Assembly: GCA_022678445.1 (NCBI GenBank)
Contig: JALBWU010000004.1
Location: 124,001-188,000, forward strand
Direction of reading: 5' to 3'
Origin: Candidatus Aramenus sp. CH1
GTDB lineage: Archaea > Thermoproteota > Thermoprotei_A > Sulfolobales > Sulfolobaceae
Length of the DNA: 64,000 nt
The notes below the pieces were generated by a model. It made no database searches, was not told where the DNA came from, and was given only the letters and a program-made list of their open reading frames with translations. Both the position numbers and the translations under genes were made by a program. The first letter of the stretch is position 1, and every line of letters begins with the position of its first letter. Shown here piece by piece: positions 28,560 through 39,075 of the stretch.

Positions 28560-29187
28560 TTAACCTTTCACCTTGTGCTCTTTCCACCTCGAGGAGGGAC
28601 TTCAAGGGATCAGGAGACGCGTAAATGCTCCTTCCCACGATCTCGTAGTCGGCCCCAGCACATAAAGCGTCCCCTGGCCTTGCTCCCTGTGCCCCAACCC
28701 CTGGGGACACTATTACCTTGTCCGGGAAGTCCTGCCTTATCCTCTTGAGTACTTCTAGCCTAGTTGCTGGGGCCACCAGTCCAAATGGGCTAGCCTTGTG
28801 TATCACCTCCCTCAAGTACGGGTAAAAGCTGTCGTTCCAGCCCCGGTGTGACATTGACGTTACCAGGAAGAGCTTCCTCCCTTCCCTTTCCAGTAGCTCC
28901 TTTACCTCATCTAACGCCTCTTCATAGCCCACGAATGCGTGAGCGATGAACCCTTCCCCGTAAGGGGTCAGCGAGCTTACTACCTTGCTCATGGTAGAGG
29001 CTATATCGGCCAGCTTTAGGTCAAAAATCAACCTGCCTTCGAATACCCTCGACGCATCTCTTACTCCTTCCATCCCGGCCTTGAGTATAAAAGGCCACCC
29101 CACCTTAACGTAGGCCACACGGGGAGAAAAGGAAACAAGCACTTCTTTGTCGACTACCTCGTCGAGGGAGAAGATGAGTCTACTCAA
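28525..29187 (-). CDS. pyrF: Orotidine 5'-phosphate decarboxylase
   Basis: This 220-residue TIM barrel decarboxylates OMP to UMP. The catalytic Asp-Lys-Asp array is in [31 protein letters not shown] and [14 protein letters not shown] bind phosphate at the C-terminal end. It overlaps pyrE by 8 nt and the next gene by 35 nt. Length is normal for archaeal PyrF. Confidence 0.93.
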   Translation of the reverse strand: MSRLIFSLDEVVDKEVLVSFSPRVAYVKVGWPFILKAGMEGVRDASRVFEGRLIFDLKLADIASTMSKVVSSLTPYGEGFIAHAFVGYEEALDEVKELLEREGRKLFLVTSMSHRGWNDSFYPYLREVIHKASPFGLVAPATRLEVLKRIRQDFPDKVIVSPGVGAQGARPGDALCAGADYEIVGRSIYASPDPLKSLLEVERAQGERLNECKGAEDRQQ

Positions 29188-29758
29188 CGTTCTTCACCAA
29201 GTACTCCTCTATTCCCTTCCTCTCGGCCTCGTTCAGCTTCCCAAGGATTGACCTCAGTATGTCGTGTATGTTATAAAGGGAGTAGAGCTCAACGCCCATC
29301 TCCTTGAGCTTTTCCCTAGCCCCCTCCTGTCTGTCCACTAGGACAAAGGCCCCTACTACCTTTCCTCCGCTCTTGTTTACCTCCTTTATTGCCCTCTCCA
29401 ACGAGCCCCCTGTGGTCGCTACGTCATCTACTACTAGTACCTTCTTGCCCTCTACCTCGGCCTCGAGTAACTTATCAGTACCGTGCCCCTTTTTCTCCAG
29501 CCTTATGTACCCCATAGGCTTTCTAAGCTTACACGCCAGGAAGGAGGCTAGTGGAACTCCCCCGGTGGCTATGCCTATTATCATGTCGAACTCCACTTTT
29601 TCCACGACTTTCTTGGCCTCCTCTACCACGTCGAAGAACTCAGGAAAGCTGGGGAATCTCCTTAGGTCAAGGTAATATGGACTGCTCTTTCCAGAAGTCA
29701 GTATAAAGTTACCTATAAGCAGTAATTTTCTCTCGAGCAGGACATCTCCTATGTTCAT
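29180..29758 (-). CDS. pyrE: Orotate phosphoribosyltransferase
   Basis: This 192-residue type I phosphoribosyltransferase forms OMP from orotate and [22 protein letters not shown] is the orotate/PRPP region, [18 protein letters not shown] follows, and the PRPP loop is [15 protein letters not shown] start it at the ATG at 29758 ([13 protein letters not shown]). Upstream codons to 29842 run through the promoter and do not look like family sequence. First gene of pyrE-pyrF-(JAMM-like), divergent from pyrB. Confidence 0.93.
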   Translation of the reverse strand: MNIGDVLLERKLLLIGNFILTSGKSSPYYLDLRRFPSFPEFFDVVEEAKKVVEKVEFDMIIGIATGGVPLASFLACKLRKPMGYIRLEKKGHGTDKLLEAEVEGKKVLVVDDVATTGGSLERAIKEVNKSGGKVVGAFVLVDRQEGAREKLKEMGVELYSLYNIHDILRSILGKLNEAERKGIEEYLVKNVE

Positions 29759-29780
29759 GCCAGAAGAATAAGGAAAAGAG

Positions 29781-29788
29781 TTTAAATA
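29781..29788. promoter_or_regulatory. Shared TATA-like element of the divergent pyr operons
   Basis: The 62-bp gap between pyrE and pyrB contains one strong AT box, tttaaata. It is nearly palindromic, so it can be read in both directions. On the minus strand it is centred about 26 nt before the pyrE ATG; on the plus strand about 36 nt before the pyrB GTG. The opposing operons may therefore compete or be co-regulated. Confidence 0.5.
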
Positions 29789-29820
29789 CGCTTTTCTCCA
29801 ATTAAAAGCAAGGGCAATTA

Positions 29821-30714
29821 GTGAGGCACATAATTTCCTCATATGATTTTTCTAGGGAAGAATTACACAAGCTCTTTGAACTGTCGGACGAGATCTTGGG
29901 CGGAAAGCTAAAGCCCAACGTTGATGGAAAAGTCGTATCGTTGGCGTTCTTCGAGCCCAGCACTAGGACTGCAACTAGCTTTGCAACAGCCTCCTGGAGG
30001 ATAGGGGCAAAGGTGATAGGCTTCACCTCGGCGGAGGGGACTTCAGTGGAGAAGGGGGAGAACTTCGCCGACACCATTAGGATGTTGGAGAACTACTCTG
30101 ACTGCATCGTGGTTAGGCACAAGTTTGACGGGGCTGCTAAGTTTGCCTCAGAGGTGTCCGAAAAGCCCATAGTTAACGCCGGGGACGGCAAACACGAGCA
30201 CCCGACTCAGAGCATGATAGACCTATACACTGTCTACAAGGTGTTTGGCCAAGTGGACGGCTTAAACTTCGCCCTCTTCGGAGACCTCAAATACGCTAGG
30301 ACTGTGAACAGCCTCCTAAGGGCTTTGACTAGGTTTAAGCCCAGGAAGGTGTTTCTGATTTCCCCTCAGCAACTGAGGGCGAGGAGGGAAATAGTCCAAG
30401 AACTGAACTACGAGGTGGTCGAACGCGATAACCCATATGACGTCATCTCAGATGTCGACGTACTTTACGTCACCAGGATACAGAAGGAGAGGTTCCCCGA
30501 CGAAATGGAGTACGAAAAGATAAAGGAGAGCTATGTGGTTGACTTGAAGTTGGTGGAGCACATGAAGGAGGACTCAATAATCCTCCACCCTCTCCCAAGG
30601 GTGAACGAGATAGACAGAAGGGTTGACAAGACGCCTCAAGCTAAGTACTTCTACCAGGCTTCGCTTGGAGTCCCAATTAGGATGGCGTTACTTTACACTA
30701 TTCTGACCGGATGA
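29821..30714 (+). CDS. pyrB: Aspartate carbamoyltransferase catalytic subunit
   Basis: This 297-residue catalytic chain has the carbamoyl phosphate motif [12 protein letters not shown], then [14 protein letters not shown], and [14 protein letters not shown] near the C terminus. It condenses carbamoyl phosphate with aspartate. The start is the GTG at 29821. The regulatory chain pyrI follows after 4 nt, so an allosteric B6/R6-type holoenzyme is expected. It heads the plus-strand operon pyrB-I-K-C-D. Confidence 0.95.
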   Translation: MRHIISSYDFSREELHKLFELSDEILGGKLKPNVDGKVVSLAFFEPSTRTATSFATASWRIGAKVIGFTSAEGTSVEKGENFADTIRMLENYSDCIVVRHKFDGAAKFASEVSEKPIVNAGDGKHEHPTQSMIDLYTVYKVFGQVDGLNFALFGDLKYARTVNSLLRALTRFKPRKVFLISPQQLRARREIVQELNYEVVERDNPYDVISDVDVLYVTRIQKERFPDEMEYEKIKESYVVDLKLVEHMKEDSIILHPLPRVNEIDRRVDKTPQAKYFYQASLGVPIRMALLYTILTG

Positions 30715-30718
30715 GAGC

Positions 30719-31186
30719 ATGGAGAACGGGCTAATCGTCAGCAAAATAAGGGATGGAACTGTGATAGACCACATACCTGCAGGTAGGGCACTTGCCGTGC
30801 TCAAGGTTTTGGGCATAAGGGGAAGTGAGGGCACTAGGGTAGCTCTAGTAATGAACGTAGAGAGCAAGAAGATGGGGCGTAAAGACATTGTGAAGATCGA
30901 GAATAGGGAAATTCAGGAGAAGGAGGCGGAACTCATAACTCTGATCGCTCCTAACGCCACTATTAACATAATAAAGGAATACGAGGTAGTTGGCAAAAGG
31001 AAACTGGGGGTTCCAGAGAAGGTATCGGGTCTGCTAAAGTGCCCAAACCCGTCGTGCATAACGAACAACGACGTAGAGGCGACGAGCACGTTCATAACCG
31101 CCAGGAAGAGCCCGATTACGTTGAGGTGCGCCTACTGCGAAACGGAGATAGGTGAAGAAGAGGTACTGAGGCAGATCTTGTCGTGA
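30719..31186 (+). CDS. pyrI: Aspartate carbamoyltransferase regulatory subunit
   Basis: In this 155-residue regulatory chain, the nucleotide-binding domain ([37 protein letters not shown]) is followed by a zinc domain with LKCPNPSC and RCAYCETE, the four cysteines that tie it to PyrB. It mediates feedback by nucleotides. The stop overlaps the next gene in a GTGA arrangement. Length is standard. Confidence 0.95.
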   Translation: MENGLIVSKIRDGTVIDHIPAGRALAVLKVLGIRGSEGTRVALVMNVESKKMGRKDIVKIENREIQEKEAELITLIAPNATINIIKEYEVVGKRKLGVPEKVSGLLKCPNPSCITNNDVEATSTFITARKSPITLRCAYCETEIGEEEVLRQILS

Positions 31187-31758
31187 CCTACGGGAAGTTA
31201 CTTTCAATAAAGAGAAACGAGAGAGTCTACGAGGCGGAGATAGAGGTAAAGCTAGAGCCCAGGCCTGGGCAGTTTGTATCCTTGGTGTTCCCCAAGTTCG
31301 AAGTACCTCTGAGCATTGGCGACTACGTAGACAGAGTACTTTACGTGCACTTCTCTTCCGAGAAGATCTATCAGTTGCTGTCAAAGAGGAGGGAAGTTAT
31401 GATTAAGGGGCCGTTGGGAAGGCCAATAGCCCTTGGAAAGAAGGTATTGGGGATTGCAGAGGGGGAGCTCTACTACGATATACTCTTCCCCCTTAGGGAG
31501 GCAAAGAGGAAGGGCTCTGATGTTGCTGTCAATTGTAAGGACTGTCGTTCCGAGTTCAGGGAGCCCTTGAAGGATGAGACGTGGGACACCGTCATAGCCT
31601 CGGTAAGGGACTTTAAGACCTTGCCGAGCAAGTCCTTGGTCTACGTGAGGTGGGTAAAGATGAACTGCATGATGGGAGTCTGTGGAGTGTGCGAGGTTAA
31701 GGGAAACCTGCCCTGCGTTGAGGGCCCTTTCCTGGAGGTGGAGAGGCTTTGTGGATAA
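31183..31758 (+). CDS. pyrK: PyrK-like Fe-S subunit of dihydroorotate dehydrogenase
   Basis: This 191-residue protein is clearly shorter than bacterial PyrK (about 250-260). The C terminus keeps the ferredoxin-like cluster motif [19 protein letters not shown], spacing C-x4-C-x2-C-x7-C, as in PyrK. The N-terminal half looks like a ferredoxin-reductase barrel ([16 protein letters not shown]) but I do not see the usual RxYS flavin motif or a full NAD domain. I recall that the S. solfataricus dihydroorotate dehydrogenase (type 1S) uses such a small partner of PyrD. Location between pyrI and pyrC-pyrD fits. Confidence 0.78.
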   Translation: MTYGKLLSIKRNERVYEAEIEVKLEPRPGQFVSLVFPKFEVPLSIGDYVDRVLYVHFSSEKIYQLLSKRREVMIKGPLGRPIALGKKVLGIAEGELYYDILFPLREAKRKGSDVAVNCKDCRSEFREPLKDETWDTVIASVRDFKTLPSKSLVYVRWVKMNCMMGVCGVCEVKGNLPCVEGPFLEVERLCG

Positions 31759-32897
31759 AGGGTAAACTGTACTTGGGAGAAGTGGTAGAGGGATGCGTGG
31801 AGTTCGATAGGAAGATAAAGTCTATAAAGAAAGAGTGTAAGCCAGATCTCTATTATCCCGACTCAATTATCCTCCCTGGGTCTATAGACATGCACGTTCA
31901 CGTCAGAGGAATGCAACTTTCCTATAAGGAGACCGTGGTATCTGCAACCTCTGAGGCTGCCTATGGAGGGGTCACGGTAGTAGTGGACATGCCAAACACC
32001 CAGCCCTATATAAACACCCACGAGAGGGTTCTCGAGAGGATCAGGGAGTTCGAGAACTTCTCGAGGACGGACTTCGGGGTGTACTCCGGGGTGACGTCTG
32101 ACGCCAGGGTAGACGGGGATCCGATAGCTGGGTACAAGGTGTTCCCGGAGGATCTAGAGAAGCCGGAGCTGGAGATTGTGTGGTCCTCAAACAAGCTGAA
32201 AGTCCTCCACCCCGAGTTGCCCATGTCAAACAAGGTCTTAAGGGAGTCCAGGCTGTTGTGGCAGGAGATAGCCTCCCTGTACTTGGTGAGGGGAAAGGTA
32301 CACGTTACTCACGCCACTAACTTGGAGACCGTTAGGTTGGCGAAATCCCTTGGCTTCACCACCGACGTGACACCCCACCATCTACTGCTAGAGGAGAGGG
32401 ACTGCCTGACTAAGGTGAACCCGCCACTGAGGGACAAAACAGAGAGGAATAAGCTCTTGAGGGCCCTGTTTGAGGCAGACGCTGTAGCCAGCGACCACGC
32501 CCCCCACACAGCTAAGGAGAAGGGATTGCCCTTTGAGATATGCCCTCCAGGGATAGCTGGAGTATCCTTTGTTACTCCCTTCGTTTACACGCTGTTTAAG
32601 AAGGGTGTTCTCTCCCTGGAGAGAACAGTGCAGCTAGTGTCCAAAAATCAAGCTAGGATCCTGGGAATTAAAGCCGGGGAGATAAAGGAAGGCTACGTGG
32701 CGAACTTCACGGTCATTTCCTTTGATACGTGGAGGTACTCTACCAAGTTTTCAAAGGTAACTCAGACCCCGTTTGACGGTTACCCACTTGAAGCTAAGGT
32801 CACGGCAACAATAGTGGAGGGCAAGGTAGCCTACGATGGCGAGACCGTGTATCCAATAAGGGGGGTGAACTTGTTTGATAAGACTGAAAAACCTTGA
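31749..32897 (+). CDS. pyrC: Dihydroorotase
   Basis: This 382-residue amidohydrolase cyclises carbamoyl aspartate. Metal ligands are visible in [23 protein letters not shown] with TPHHLLLEE, and [13 protein letters not shown] lysine in GYKVFPED may be the carbamylated bridge. The start is a TTG at 31749, 10 nt inside the end of pyrK. It overlaps pyrD by 23 nt, showing tight coupling. Confidence 0.9.
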   Translation: MWIKGKLYLGEVVEGCVEFDRKIKSIKKECKPDLYYPDSIILPGSIDMHVHVRGMQLSYKETVVSATSEAAYGGVTVVVDMPNTQPYINTHERVLERIREFENFSRTDFGVYSGVTSDARVDGDPIAGYKVFPEDLEKPELEIVWSSNKLKVLHPELPMSNKVLRESRLLWQEIASLYLVRGKVHVTHATNLETVRLAKSLGFTTDVTPHHLLLEERDCLTKVNPPLRDKTERNKLLRALFEADAVASDHAPHTAKEKGLPFEICPPGIAGVSFVTPFVYTLFKKGVLSLERTVQLVSKNQARILGIKAGEIKEGYVANFTVISFDTWRYSTKFSKVTQTPFDGYPLEAKVTATIVEGKVAYDGETVYPIRGVNLFDKTEKP

Positions 32898-33747
32898 GTT
32901 TAACGACCCAATAATCATTCCCTCTGGGATTGTGCCTGACGTAAAGGAATTCATCCAGAGAGTGTGCAAGGAATACAGCCCCTCAGCCCTGACTACAAAG
33001 ACCTTAACGCTTTCGCCACTGCTCTCACACCCGCCTCCTACCTTGGTGAAGTTCCACGAAGGTTGTTACCTAAACGCCATTGGTCTGGGAAACCCGGGAG
33101 TGGAGTTCCTGAAGGGCCTCAACGTTGACTGCAGGCTCTTCGTAAGCGTGGGTGGTTCCTCTCCCCAGGAGATAGCTGAAGTGGCAAGGATAGCGGAGGA
33201 GAAAGGGGAACTCATAGAGATCAACATAAGCAGCCCTAACAGGAGGGGCTATGGGGCCTCACTCTCTAGTCAGGTATACGAAGTCGTCAAGAACGTTAAG
33301 GGAAGTGTTAAGAAGCCCGTTTTCGTGAAGCTCGGTCCTTGGGACAACATCCTGGATTTGGCAGGGAAGGCACTGGAGGCCGGGGCAGACGGTCTGACGT
33401 TAATAAACACTCTTAAGGGGACGATAATAGACCACGAGACCTTGCAACCAGTGCTCAGTTACGGGACTGGAGGGATATCGGGGAAGTGCATTTACCCCCT
33501 AGCCCTTAGGATCATTGCAGAAGTGTACTCCGAGTATGAGGCAGAGATCATAGGCATGGGAGGAGTTTTCACCTTCAGGGAGGTGATAGGCTTAATGAGC
33601 GTAGGCGCAAAGTTGGTAGGGGTGGGCACAGCAATAATCGATAGGGGGTTTGGGGTTATCCGGGAAATAAGGAGGGACTTGTACGCCTATTTGGAGCAAA
33701 ACGGATTAAACTTTGAGGAGATAATAGGTAGAGCAGTGAAAAGATGA
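32875..33747 (+). CDS. pyrD: Dihydroorotate dehydrogenase catalytic subunit
   Basis: This 290-residue FMN-binding TIM barrel oxidises dihydroorotate. [69 protein letters not shown] and [14 protein letters not shown] follow class 1 enzymes. Class 1 uses cysteine as base; this segment needs structural comparison to locate it. The start is a TTG at 32875 inside pyrC. With the PyrK-like protein it should form the electron-transferring complex. Confidence 0.93.
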   Translation: MIRLKNLEFNDPIIIPSGIVPDVKEFIQRVCKEYSPSALTTKTLTLSPLLSHPPPTLVKFHEGCYLNAIGLGNPGVEFLKGLNVDCRLFVSVGGSSPQEIAEVARIAEEKGELIEINISSPNRRGYGASLSSQVYEVVKNVKGSVKKPVFVKLGPWDNILDLAGKALEAGADGLTLINTLKGTIIDHETLQPVLSYGTGGISGKCIYPLALRIIAEVYSEYEAEIIGMGGVFTFREVIGLMSVGAKLVGVGTAIIDRGFGVIREIRRDLYAYLEQNGLNFEEIIGRAVKR

Positions 33748-34058
33748 CTCCAAGGCCAGTAATGAAAGGGAGAGACCTAGAGGGCCTAGTGTTCCTAGGG
33801 AAGGTCTCCTCAGTAAACGTGGAATACTGTAGCGAGGACAAGAAGATGGCAAAGGTAGTGGTGACCACTACGGAAGGGAAAGAGGTGGAGTCTGAGTGCA
33901 TCCCAGTGAGAGCTGCGGGCAAGATATCGATAGTCATCAAGCACTACCTCAGGATGGGTATAGGCAAATATATAATTTCGGACGAGAAAGTTGTAGGTAG
34001 CGTCGACATGGAGGGAGAAGATGAAGTTCAGGATAGACAAGATTCCCAAAACGGATGA
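33744..34058 (+). CDS. Unknown small protein at the end of the pyr operon
   Basis: This 104-residue protein begins in an ATGA overlap with the pyrD stop, so it is translated with the pyr genes. The pattern is mostly beta ([45 protein letters not shown]) with an acidic, glutamine-rich tail. I recognise no family. It might modulate the pathway or be unrelated cargo. Its last 38 nt overlap the next gene. Confidence 0.55.
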   Translation: MTPRPVMKGRDLEGLVFLGKVSSVNVEYCSEDKKMAKVVVTTTEGKEVESECIPVRAAGKISIVIKHYLRMGIGKYIISDEKVVGSVDMEGEDEVQDRQDSQNG

Positions 34059-34332
34059 GGACCTAGAGGAAATCCAGAGGGAAGTTGAACAGGAACACCA
34101 GCACGAGCATCATCATGAGGAAGTAGACCTAGAGCACTTGTTAGGCGAGCTATACGCAGGTTTCCAATCACTACAGTCCAAGGCAGACAAACTGGAGAAG
34201 GACAACGACAAGTGCAAGCAGGAAATAAGCAGAATTTACAAGATCCTTTCAAGGATGCTTATAGCTCTATCCACTAACGACCAAAATGAAAAGATTAAAA
34301 ATCTCAAGGAGATTTTAAGCATGTTAGAATAA
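34021..34332 (+). CDS. Histidine-rich coiled-coil protein
   Basis: This 103-residue hydrophilic protein has an acidic N terminus, then a histidine-rich stretch [19 protein letters not shown] (about residues 21-39; six histidines) suited to binding Ni, Zn or Cu, then a coiled-coil ([19 protein letters not shown]) to the end. No known domain. The ATG at 34021 lies within the preceding unknown gene, suggesting coupled expression. A metal buffer or scaffold role is only a guess. Confidence 0.55.
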   Translation: MKFRIDKIPKTDEDLEEIQREVEQEHQHEHHHEEVDLEHLLGELYAGFQSLQSKADKLEKDNDKCKQEISRIYKILSRMLIALSTNDQNEKIKNLKEILSMLE

Positions 34333-34334
34333 AC

Positions 34335-34937
34335 ATGGACTTTGCTCAAACTTTAGTAATTGCAGTAAAACTTTTTGCTATAATGGATCCCTTCTCTATA
34401 ATACCCTACATCCTGGCAATGTACGAAGAGTTCAGCCAAAACGACCCAAAGGTCACGTGGAGATTACTCGTAAACAAGATAGAGATAGCCGTTATAGTCC
34501 TTCTCCTTTTGTTCTCCGTTTTGGGTAGACCAATGTTGGACTTCCTGGGTCTAAAGCCGTCTTCGCTGGAGATAGGGGGAGGGATAATCTTAGTTTACTT
34601 AGGAATAGACACCATGGGCGGCTTCCAGCAACTCAGGTTCGCCTCGAGAAGCATTACAGAAGCAGTAGTAACACCGATCGCTACACCGCTAATAGTCGGG
34701 CCAGGCACAATGACCGCCCTCGTGACCCTTTCGGTCTCGTTTAACGCCTTTTACTTAATAGTAGGAAGTTTAATATCAGCCCTACTGGTTTACGTAGTCC
34801 TCATGATGGGGCCCCTACTCATTAAGGCCTTGGGCAGGACGGGGACGATAGCAGCGGGAAGATTTACAGCAATAATAATAGCGGCGTTTGGCGTACAACT
34901 TATTTTAGAGGGCATATCGCAGATCAACTTGTCATGA
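34335..34937 (+). CDS. MarC family membrane protein (UPF0056)
   Basis: This 200-residue protein has about six transmembrane segments. Family marks are [14 protein letters not shown] in the first helix, [22 protein letters not shown], and [23 protein letters not shown]. MarC proteins are widespread inner-membrane proteins of unknown transport function; the old multiple-antibiotic-resistance link is not supported. It starts at the ATG at 34335, two bases after the previous stop. Confidence 0.9.
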   Translation: MDFAQTLVIAVKLFAIMDPFSIIPYILAMYEEFSQNDPKVTWRLLVNKIEIAVIVLLLLFSVLGRPMLDFLGLKPSSLEIGGGIILVYLGIDTMGGFQQLRFASRSITEAVVTPIATPLIVGPGTMTALVTLSVSFNAFYLIVGSLISALLVYVVLMMGPLLIKALGRTGTIAAGRFTAIIIAAFGVQLILEGISQINLS

Positions 34938-34987
34938 TAATTCGAAGGGAAAATAAAAATTTTTTAACGAGCAATTCGTAATTCTTC

Positions 34988-35464
34988 ATGAAGTGTATGT
35001 CTAACGGTAATAAGAAAGTGGACTTAGACGCAATAGACAGGAGGTTGTTAATAGAGCTTCTAAGGGACGCCAGGACTAGCCTGAGGAGGCTCTCCGAGGA
35101 GATGAACGTGTCTCCCGCGACCCTCCACAACAGGCTGACTAGGCTAGTACAAGAGGGTCTCATAAAGGGCTTTACAGCCCTCGTAGACTACACCAAGCTG
35201 GGCTATTCCCTCTCCGCAGTAATAATGGCAAAGATAGACGGGAAGCACTTAGTGGAGTTCGAGAAGGAAATAGCCAACACGGAAAACGTAGTAGCGGTCT
35301 ACGACGTGGTAGGCGAGTACGACGTTGTGATAATAGCCAAGTTTAGGAGCGTGGAGGACCTAGACAGCTTCCTCAAACAACTGCTGAAGAACCCTAAGGT
35401 GGAGAGGACTTACACTAGCATAGTACTTAACGTTGTTAAAGAGGATCCCAGGATCAAGGTGTAG
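34988..35464 (+). CDS. Lrp/AsnC family transcription regulator
   Basis: This 158-residue protein has an N-terminal HTH ([41 protein letters not shown]) and a C-terminal RAM ligand domain ([19 protein letters not shown]). Sulfolobales have several such regulators responding to amino acids. Which one this is cannot be told. A tttttaac box at 34960-34967 is 26 nt before the ATG at 34988; an ATG three codons later is possible. It is not inside an amino-acid operon. Confidence 0.88.
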   Translation: MKCMSNGNKKVDLDAIDRRLLIELLRDARTSLRRLSEEMNVSPATLHNRLTRLVQEGLIKGFTALVDYTKLGYSLSAVIMAKIDGKHLVEFEKEIANTENVVAVYDVVGEYDVVIIAKFRSVEDLDSFLKQLLKNPKVERTYTSIVLNVVKEDPRIKV

Positions 35465-35490
35465 GGAATACCAGGAAGTTTTCCAAAAGC

Positions 35491-35530
35491 CTTTTATAAC
35501 AATGCCCTGCCCTATATACCTATATGGTGA
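35491..35530 (+). promoter_or_regulatory. TATA box and ribosome-binding site of the zinc-ribbon gene
   Basis: ttttataa (35491-35498) predicts transcription from about 35520. ggtga at 35526-35530 then lies seven bases before the TTG at 35538. This pair decides the start in favour of the TTG rather than the ATG at 35502, which would lie upstream of the predicted transcript. Confidence 0.5.
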
Positions 35531-35537
35531 GTGGGTT

Positions 35538-35843
35538 TTGCAGTTCTGTCCTAAGTGCGGAGGAGTAATGGTTCCAACAAAGAAGGACGGAAAGGAGATC
35601 CTTAAGTGCACTAAGTGCGGTTTCGAGAAAGAGATGGACAAGAAGGACAAGAAGTCCTACGAGGTAAAGGAGGCTAGGTCCAAGTCAGAGAGGGTGTTAA
35701 CTACGTCTATAGTCAGCGAGAAGTCTGGTAGGAAAAGGGACGAGGAAGAGTGGGAGCAAGAAAGGGAGGAGTACTATAAGGAAGTCGGGCTCGAGCTGTT
35801 GAGGGACGAACTAGAGGGGTCAGAAGAGAACGAGGAAGACTAG
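35538..35843 (+). CDS. Single zinc-ribbon protein (RPB9/TFS N-domain-like) with acidic tail
   Basis: With the TTG start at 35538 it has about 101 residues and begins [19 protein letters not shown], like the N-terminal ribbon of TFS/Rpb9 proteins. The second pair is [12 protein letters not shown]. The catalytic C-terminal TFS ribbon with its DE loop is absent. Instead there is a long, highly charged tail ([22 protein letters not shown]). It may be an RNA polymerase-associated paralogue or another zinc protein. Cleavage-factor activity is unlikely without the C-ribbon. Confidence 0.7.
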   Translation: MQFCPKCGGVMVPTKKDGKEILKCTKCGFEKEMDKKDKKSYEVKEARSKSERVLTTSIVSEKSGRKRDEEEWEQEREEYYKEVGLELLRDELEGSEENEED

Positions 35844-35880
35844 CGTAAACATTTTATAAACCTCCTAATTATATGAAAAT

Positions 35881-36120
35881 ATGAAAGTTAGTGCGTCAGA
35901 AGAAAAGTACTTGATTGACCTCAACAGGAGGAAGTTTTTGGTCGAGGCCTACAAGACGGAGAAGGGCGAAAAGGTATACACTGTGTCAGAGGTAAGGTCC
36001 TATAAGTTGCCGAACGGTGAGGAATGGACTCCTGACACAAACAACGCCAAGACCCTTGACCTGTCCTCCGCCAGTCCGGAGCTCAAGAAAGTCATAAGGA
36101 GTATAGTAATACGTTTATAA
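35881..36120 (+). CDS. Small hypothetical protein
   Basis: This 79-residue protein is transcribed from its own promoter: ttttataa at about 35850-35857 lies 27 nt before the ATG, typical of a leaderless gene. The first half forms beta hairpins (KYLIDLNRRKFLVEAYKTEKG, KVYTVSEVRSYKLPNG) and the last part a helix. No family recognised. The clean promoter and codon usage support a real gene. Function unknown. Confidence 0.6.
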   Translation: MKVSASEEKYLIDLNRRKFLVEAYKTEKGEKVYTVSEVRSYKLPNGEEWTPDTNNAKTLDLSSASPELKKVIRSIVIRL

Positions 36121-36159
36121 ACTATATTTTTATATCATTCTGGTTATTAGGTGAATTGA

Positions 36160-37668
36160 ATGGTTCAGTTTGACTTTATCTTAACAACGGATAGATGCCT
36201 AATGACAAATCACCACCACAAGGAATTCTTGGGCTTCCTGGGCACGGGTCCAGCGATAGGGATACCGGAGAGGGTGTGGAAGTGGCTAGCCTGTCCTAAA
36301 ATGGAAGTTGATGAACTAGGTAGGCCCAAAGAGGCACCTTACGGAATGAGGAAAGTGGAGGCAAAGCTAATAGACGAGGGTTTCAACGCAGCCATCATAG
36401 ACCCAGACTACATAGGCAAGTACTTGAAGGATGCCAAGGCTCTAATGTTTTCTCACCACGACTACTTCGCCTTCGGTCCTCCTTCATCCACGTGGTGGGG
36501 CATAACCAAGAAGGAGCCTCTAAACTACAAGAGCTTCCAGGAGCTGATAAGCAGGCCAGAGATAGCTGAGGCCAAGAAGAGGGGTATGAAGATCTTAGTT
36601 GGGGGACCGTCGACTTGGCAGTGGCTGTGGAGGGAGGACATGATAGAGAAGCTGGGAGTTGACACATTGTTTGACGGAGAGGCAGAGAAGTTAATAGTTA
36701 AGCTGGCTCAGGCAGTACTAGACGGCGAACCTCTGCCCAGGTACGTGTACGTGAGCGGAGACGACGTTCCAGACATAGAGGACATACCCGACATTAAGGG
36801 GGCTAGCGTCAACGGGCTCATAGAGGTGATGAGGGGATGCGCCAGGTCGTGCAGGTTCTGCTCAGTAACCTTAAGGCCAACAAGGTACTATCCGCTTGAG
36901 AAGATCGAGAGGGAACTGCAGGTCAACGTTAAGGCTGGAATAAGGCACGGCGTTATACACAGCGACGACGTGCTCTTCTACGGGGCTGTCGGAATACTGC
37001 CCAGACCGGAGCCCCTCATTAAGCTCCACCAGCTCGTCAAGAAGTACTACAAGACCATTGCGTGGAGCCACGCAAGCCTTGCTGCAATTAGGTACTCGCA
37101 GGAGAAGTACGGGCTCATCAGCAAGCTCTCCGAGATTATTTATGAAAACGACCAAAAGTACCTAGGCGTTGAGGTCGGCATTGAGACGGGGTCCGTGAGA
37201 TTAGCTAAGGAGATAATGCCGGCGAAGTCGGCCCCCTATAAGCCTGAGCAGTACCCAGAGACTGTGGAGGAGGCGTTCAAGATAATGCACGAACACCACA
37301 TCATCCCTGCAGGAACCATGATAGTTGGGTTACCAGAGGAGACAGAGGAGGACGTGTACAGGACCATAGAGTTGGTGGACAACTTGAGGTCTTACAGGAG
37401 CATCCTCGTTCCCATGTTCTTTGTTCCCATGGGGTACTTCAAGAACAAGGATTGGTTCACGAGGATTAAGCTAAGCGACGCCCACATAGAGTTATATAAG
37501 AAAGTGTTCTGGCACGACGTCTACTGGGCAGAGGACATAATAGACAAGTTCTACATGCAAGGGCCCTTGTACTACCCAGTGAGGCTTACGCTAAAGCTGT
37601 TTCTAGCTGCGGCTAAGAGGAAAATGAAACAAGTGGAAGCGTGGCTAGAGTCGCAGATGAAGAAGTGA
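36160..37668 (+). CDS. grsA: B12-binding radical SAM protein, probable GDGT ring synthase
   Basis: This 502-residue protein has a cobalamin-binding-like N-terminal domain to about residue 190 ([30 protein letters not shown]), then a radical SAM domain with cluster cysteines C227, C231, C234 in [13 protein letters not shown], and [19 protein letters not shown] and [19 protein letters not shown] in the barrel. This class includes GrsA/GrsB, which add cyclopentane rings to membrane tetraether lipids. From memory, counting genes from argX through cdvB3 and pyr in S. acidocaldarius brings one to the grsA locus at this position. Other lipid radical SAM enzymes remain possible. GGTGA sits five bases before the ATG. 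Confidence 0.65.
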   Translation: MVQFDFILTTDRCLMTNHHHKEFLGFLGTGPAIGIPERVWKWLACPKMEVDELGRPKEAPYGMRKVEAKLIDEGFNAAIIDPDYIGKYLKDAKALMFSHHDYFAFGPPSSTWWGITKKEPLNYKSFQELISRPEIAEAKKRGMKILVGGPSTWQWLWREDMIEKLGVDTLFDGEAEKLIVKLAQAVLDGEPLPRYVYVSGDDVPDIEDIPDIKGASVNGLIEVMRGCARSCRFCSVTLRPTRYYPLEKIERELQVNVKAGIRHGVIHSDDVLFYGAVGILPRPEPLIKLHQLVKKYYKTIAWSHASLAAIRYSQEKYGLISKLSEIIYENDQKYLGVEVGIETGSVRLAKEIMPAKSAPYKPEQYPETVEEAFKIMHEHHIIPAGTMIVGLPEETEEDVYRTIELVDNLRSYRSILVPMFFVPMGYFKNKDWFTRIKLSDAHIELYKKVFWHDVYWAEDIIDKFYMQGPLYYPVRLTLKLFLAAAKRKMKQVEAWLESQMKK

Positions 37669-37671
37669 AAA

Positions 37672-37690
37672 TTTTTCCCTTTTCCTTATT
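37672..37690 (+). terminator. T-rich tract after the radical SAM gene
   Basis: A pyrimidine run (tttttcccttttcctta) begins immediately after the stop codon and overlaps the 3' end of convergent serS. It suits U-tract termination in archaea. No hairpin seen. Confidence 0.35.
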
Positions 37691-39053
37691 TAGCCTTTTT
37701 CGGCAGAATGTAGTCCTTTGGAGCGGCCTTAAACATTTCCAAGTACTTCCTCAAAACCTTGGGTACCTCAACTGCTCCGTCCTGCCTCTGGTAGTTCTCC
37801 AGGATAGCAGTTATCGTCCTAGTGCTAGCTACCGCAGTACTGTTTAAGGTGTGGACGTAGCCCTTCTTGTTGTTTTTCCTGTCCACGTATCTTATCTTCA
37901 TCCTATACGCCTGCCAGTCCGTGCAGTTGCTACAGCTTACCATCTCCCTGAATTTAGCTTGAGCGGGCATCCACACCTCTAGGTCGTACTTCTTAGCTGC
38001 ACAAGCGCCCAGATCCCCAGAGGCTATGTTTATTATCCTGTAGGGTAGCCCCAGCCCCTGAAATAGTTCCTCGGCGTTGCTGATTAGTTCCTTGTGGTAG
38101 TTCCAGCTCTCCTCAGGAGAGGAGAAGACAAACTGCTCTACCTTGTGGAACTGGTGGACCCTGAATATCCCCTTCAAGTCCTTGTTGGCAGCTCCAGCCT
38201 CCTTTCTAAACGCTGGGCTAACGCCAACTAGCTTTATGGGTAGGTTTTCCTTCTCTATCTCTTCCTTAAAGTAAAGCGCTGCTAAGGGGTGTTCTGCAGT
38301 GGCAATGAGATAGAGATCCTCGTCTTCGATCTTGTATATCGCGTCCTTAAACGTGTCTAGGTCTATAACGGAGTGTATTACCTCTCCCCTCAACATGTAA
38401 GGTGGAAGCACGAGCATATAGCCCTTGGATGTCAGGAGGTCTACTGCGTACAACAAGAGGGAAAAGTCGAGCCAGACTATGTCGTCAAAAAGGTAATAGA
38501 ACCTCGAGCCAGACACTTGAGACGCCTTCTCTGTGTTCGCTAGGCCTAGGACTCTCTCCAACTCGTCAGCGTGGCCCACTGGCTTCCACTCCAAGACCTC
38601 GTAGTCCACTTGCATCCCTCCAGTTTGCCTCTTGAACTCATCCAGATCCTCCTTGTATACCTTGAACCTCCCCCAGAACTTTATTGGCACACTGTAGTTC
38701 TCGTCTGGGCCAATTGGCACGTCCTCGCTCACTAGGTTTGGTAGACTCTTCAACAAGCTTTCCCTCTCTTCTTCTACCTGCTTCAGCTCCTTCTCCTTCT
38801 CCTTTAACGTGATCAACAGCTTCTTTGCCTCCTCTATCTTGGTCTTCCTTTCCTCTGGTGGAAGTCTCGGTATCTGGTCGGTTATGACGTTATGCTCGTG
38901 CCTCAGCCTCTCCACTTCCTGTAAAGTAGTTCTCCACTTCCTGTCAAGCTCAATGACCTTATTTATCAGAGAAACGTCCACAAACCTCTTTCTCAAGTTT
39001 TCAACAAGCTTGCCTGGATTATTTCTAACCAGTTCCAGTATACTCCAAGACAT
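37686..39053 (-). CDS. serS: Seryl-tRNA synthetase
   Basis: This 455-residue class II synthetase has an N-terminal coiled-coil arm (about residues 30-105, rich in [17 protein letters not shown]) that grips the long variable arm of tRNA-Ser. Motif 2 is in [21 protein letters not shown] with [10 protein letters not shown], and motif 3 in [19 protein letters not shown]. The start is the ATG at 39053, 26 nt after a cataaaag box on the minus strand. A GTG three codons earlier is possible. The enzyme is of the common bacterial/eukaryotic-like type. Confidence 0.94.
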   Translation of the reverse strand: MSWSILELVRNNPGKLVENLRKRFVDVSLINKVIELDRKWRTTLQEVERLRHEHNVITDQIPRLPPEERKTKIEEAKKLLITLKEKEKELKQVEEERESLLKSLPNLVSEDVPIGPDENYSVPIKFWGRFKVYKEDLDEFKRQTGGMQVDYEVLEWKPVGHADELERVLGLANTEKASQVSGSRFYYLFDDIVWLDFSLLLYAVDLLTSKGYMLVLPPYMLRGEVIHSVIDLDTFKDAIYKIEDEDLYLIATAEHPLAALYFKEEIEKENLPIKLVGVSPAFRKEAGAANKDLKGIFRVHQFHKVEQFVFSSPEESWNYHKELISNAEELFQGLGLPYRIINIASGDLGACAAKKYDLEVWMPAQAKFREMVSCSNCTDWQAYRMKIRYVDRKNNKKGYVHTLNSTAVASTRTITAILENYQRQDGAVEVPKVLRKYLEMFKAAPKDYILPKKAK

Positions 39054-39075
39054 AATAAACACAAAAAGCTTTAGG

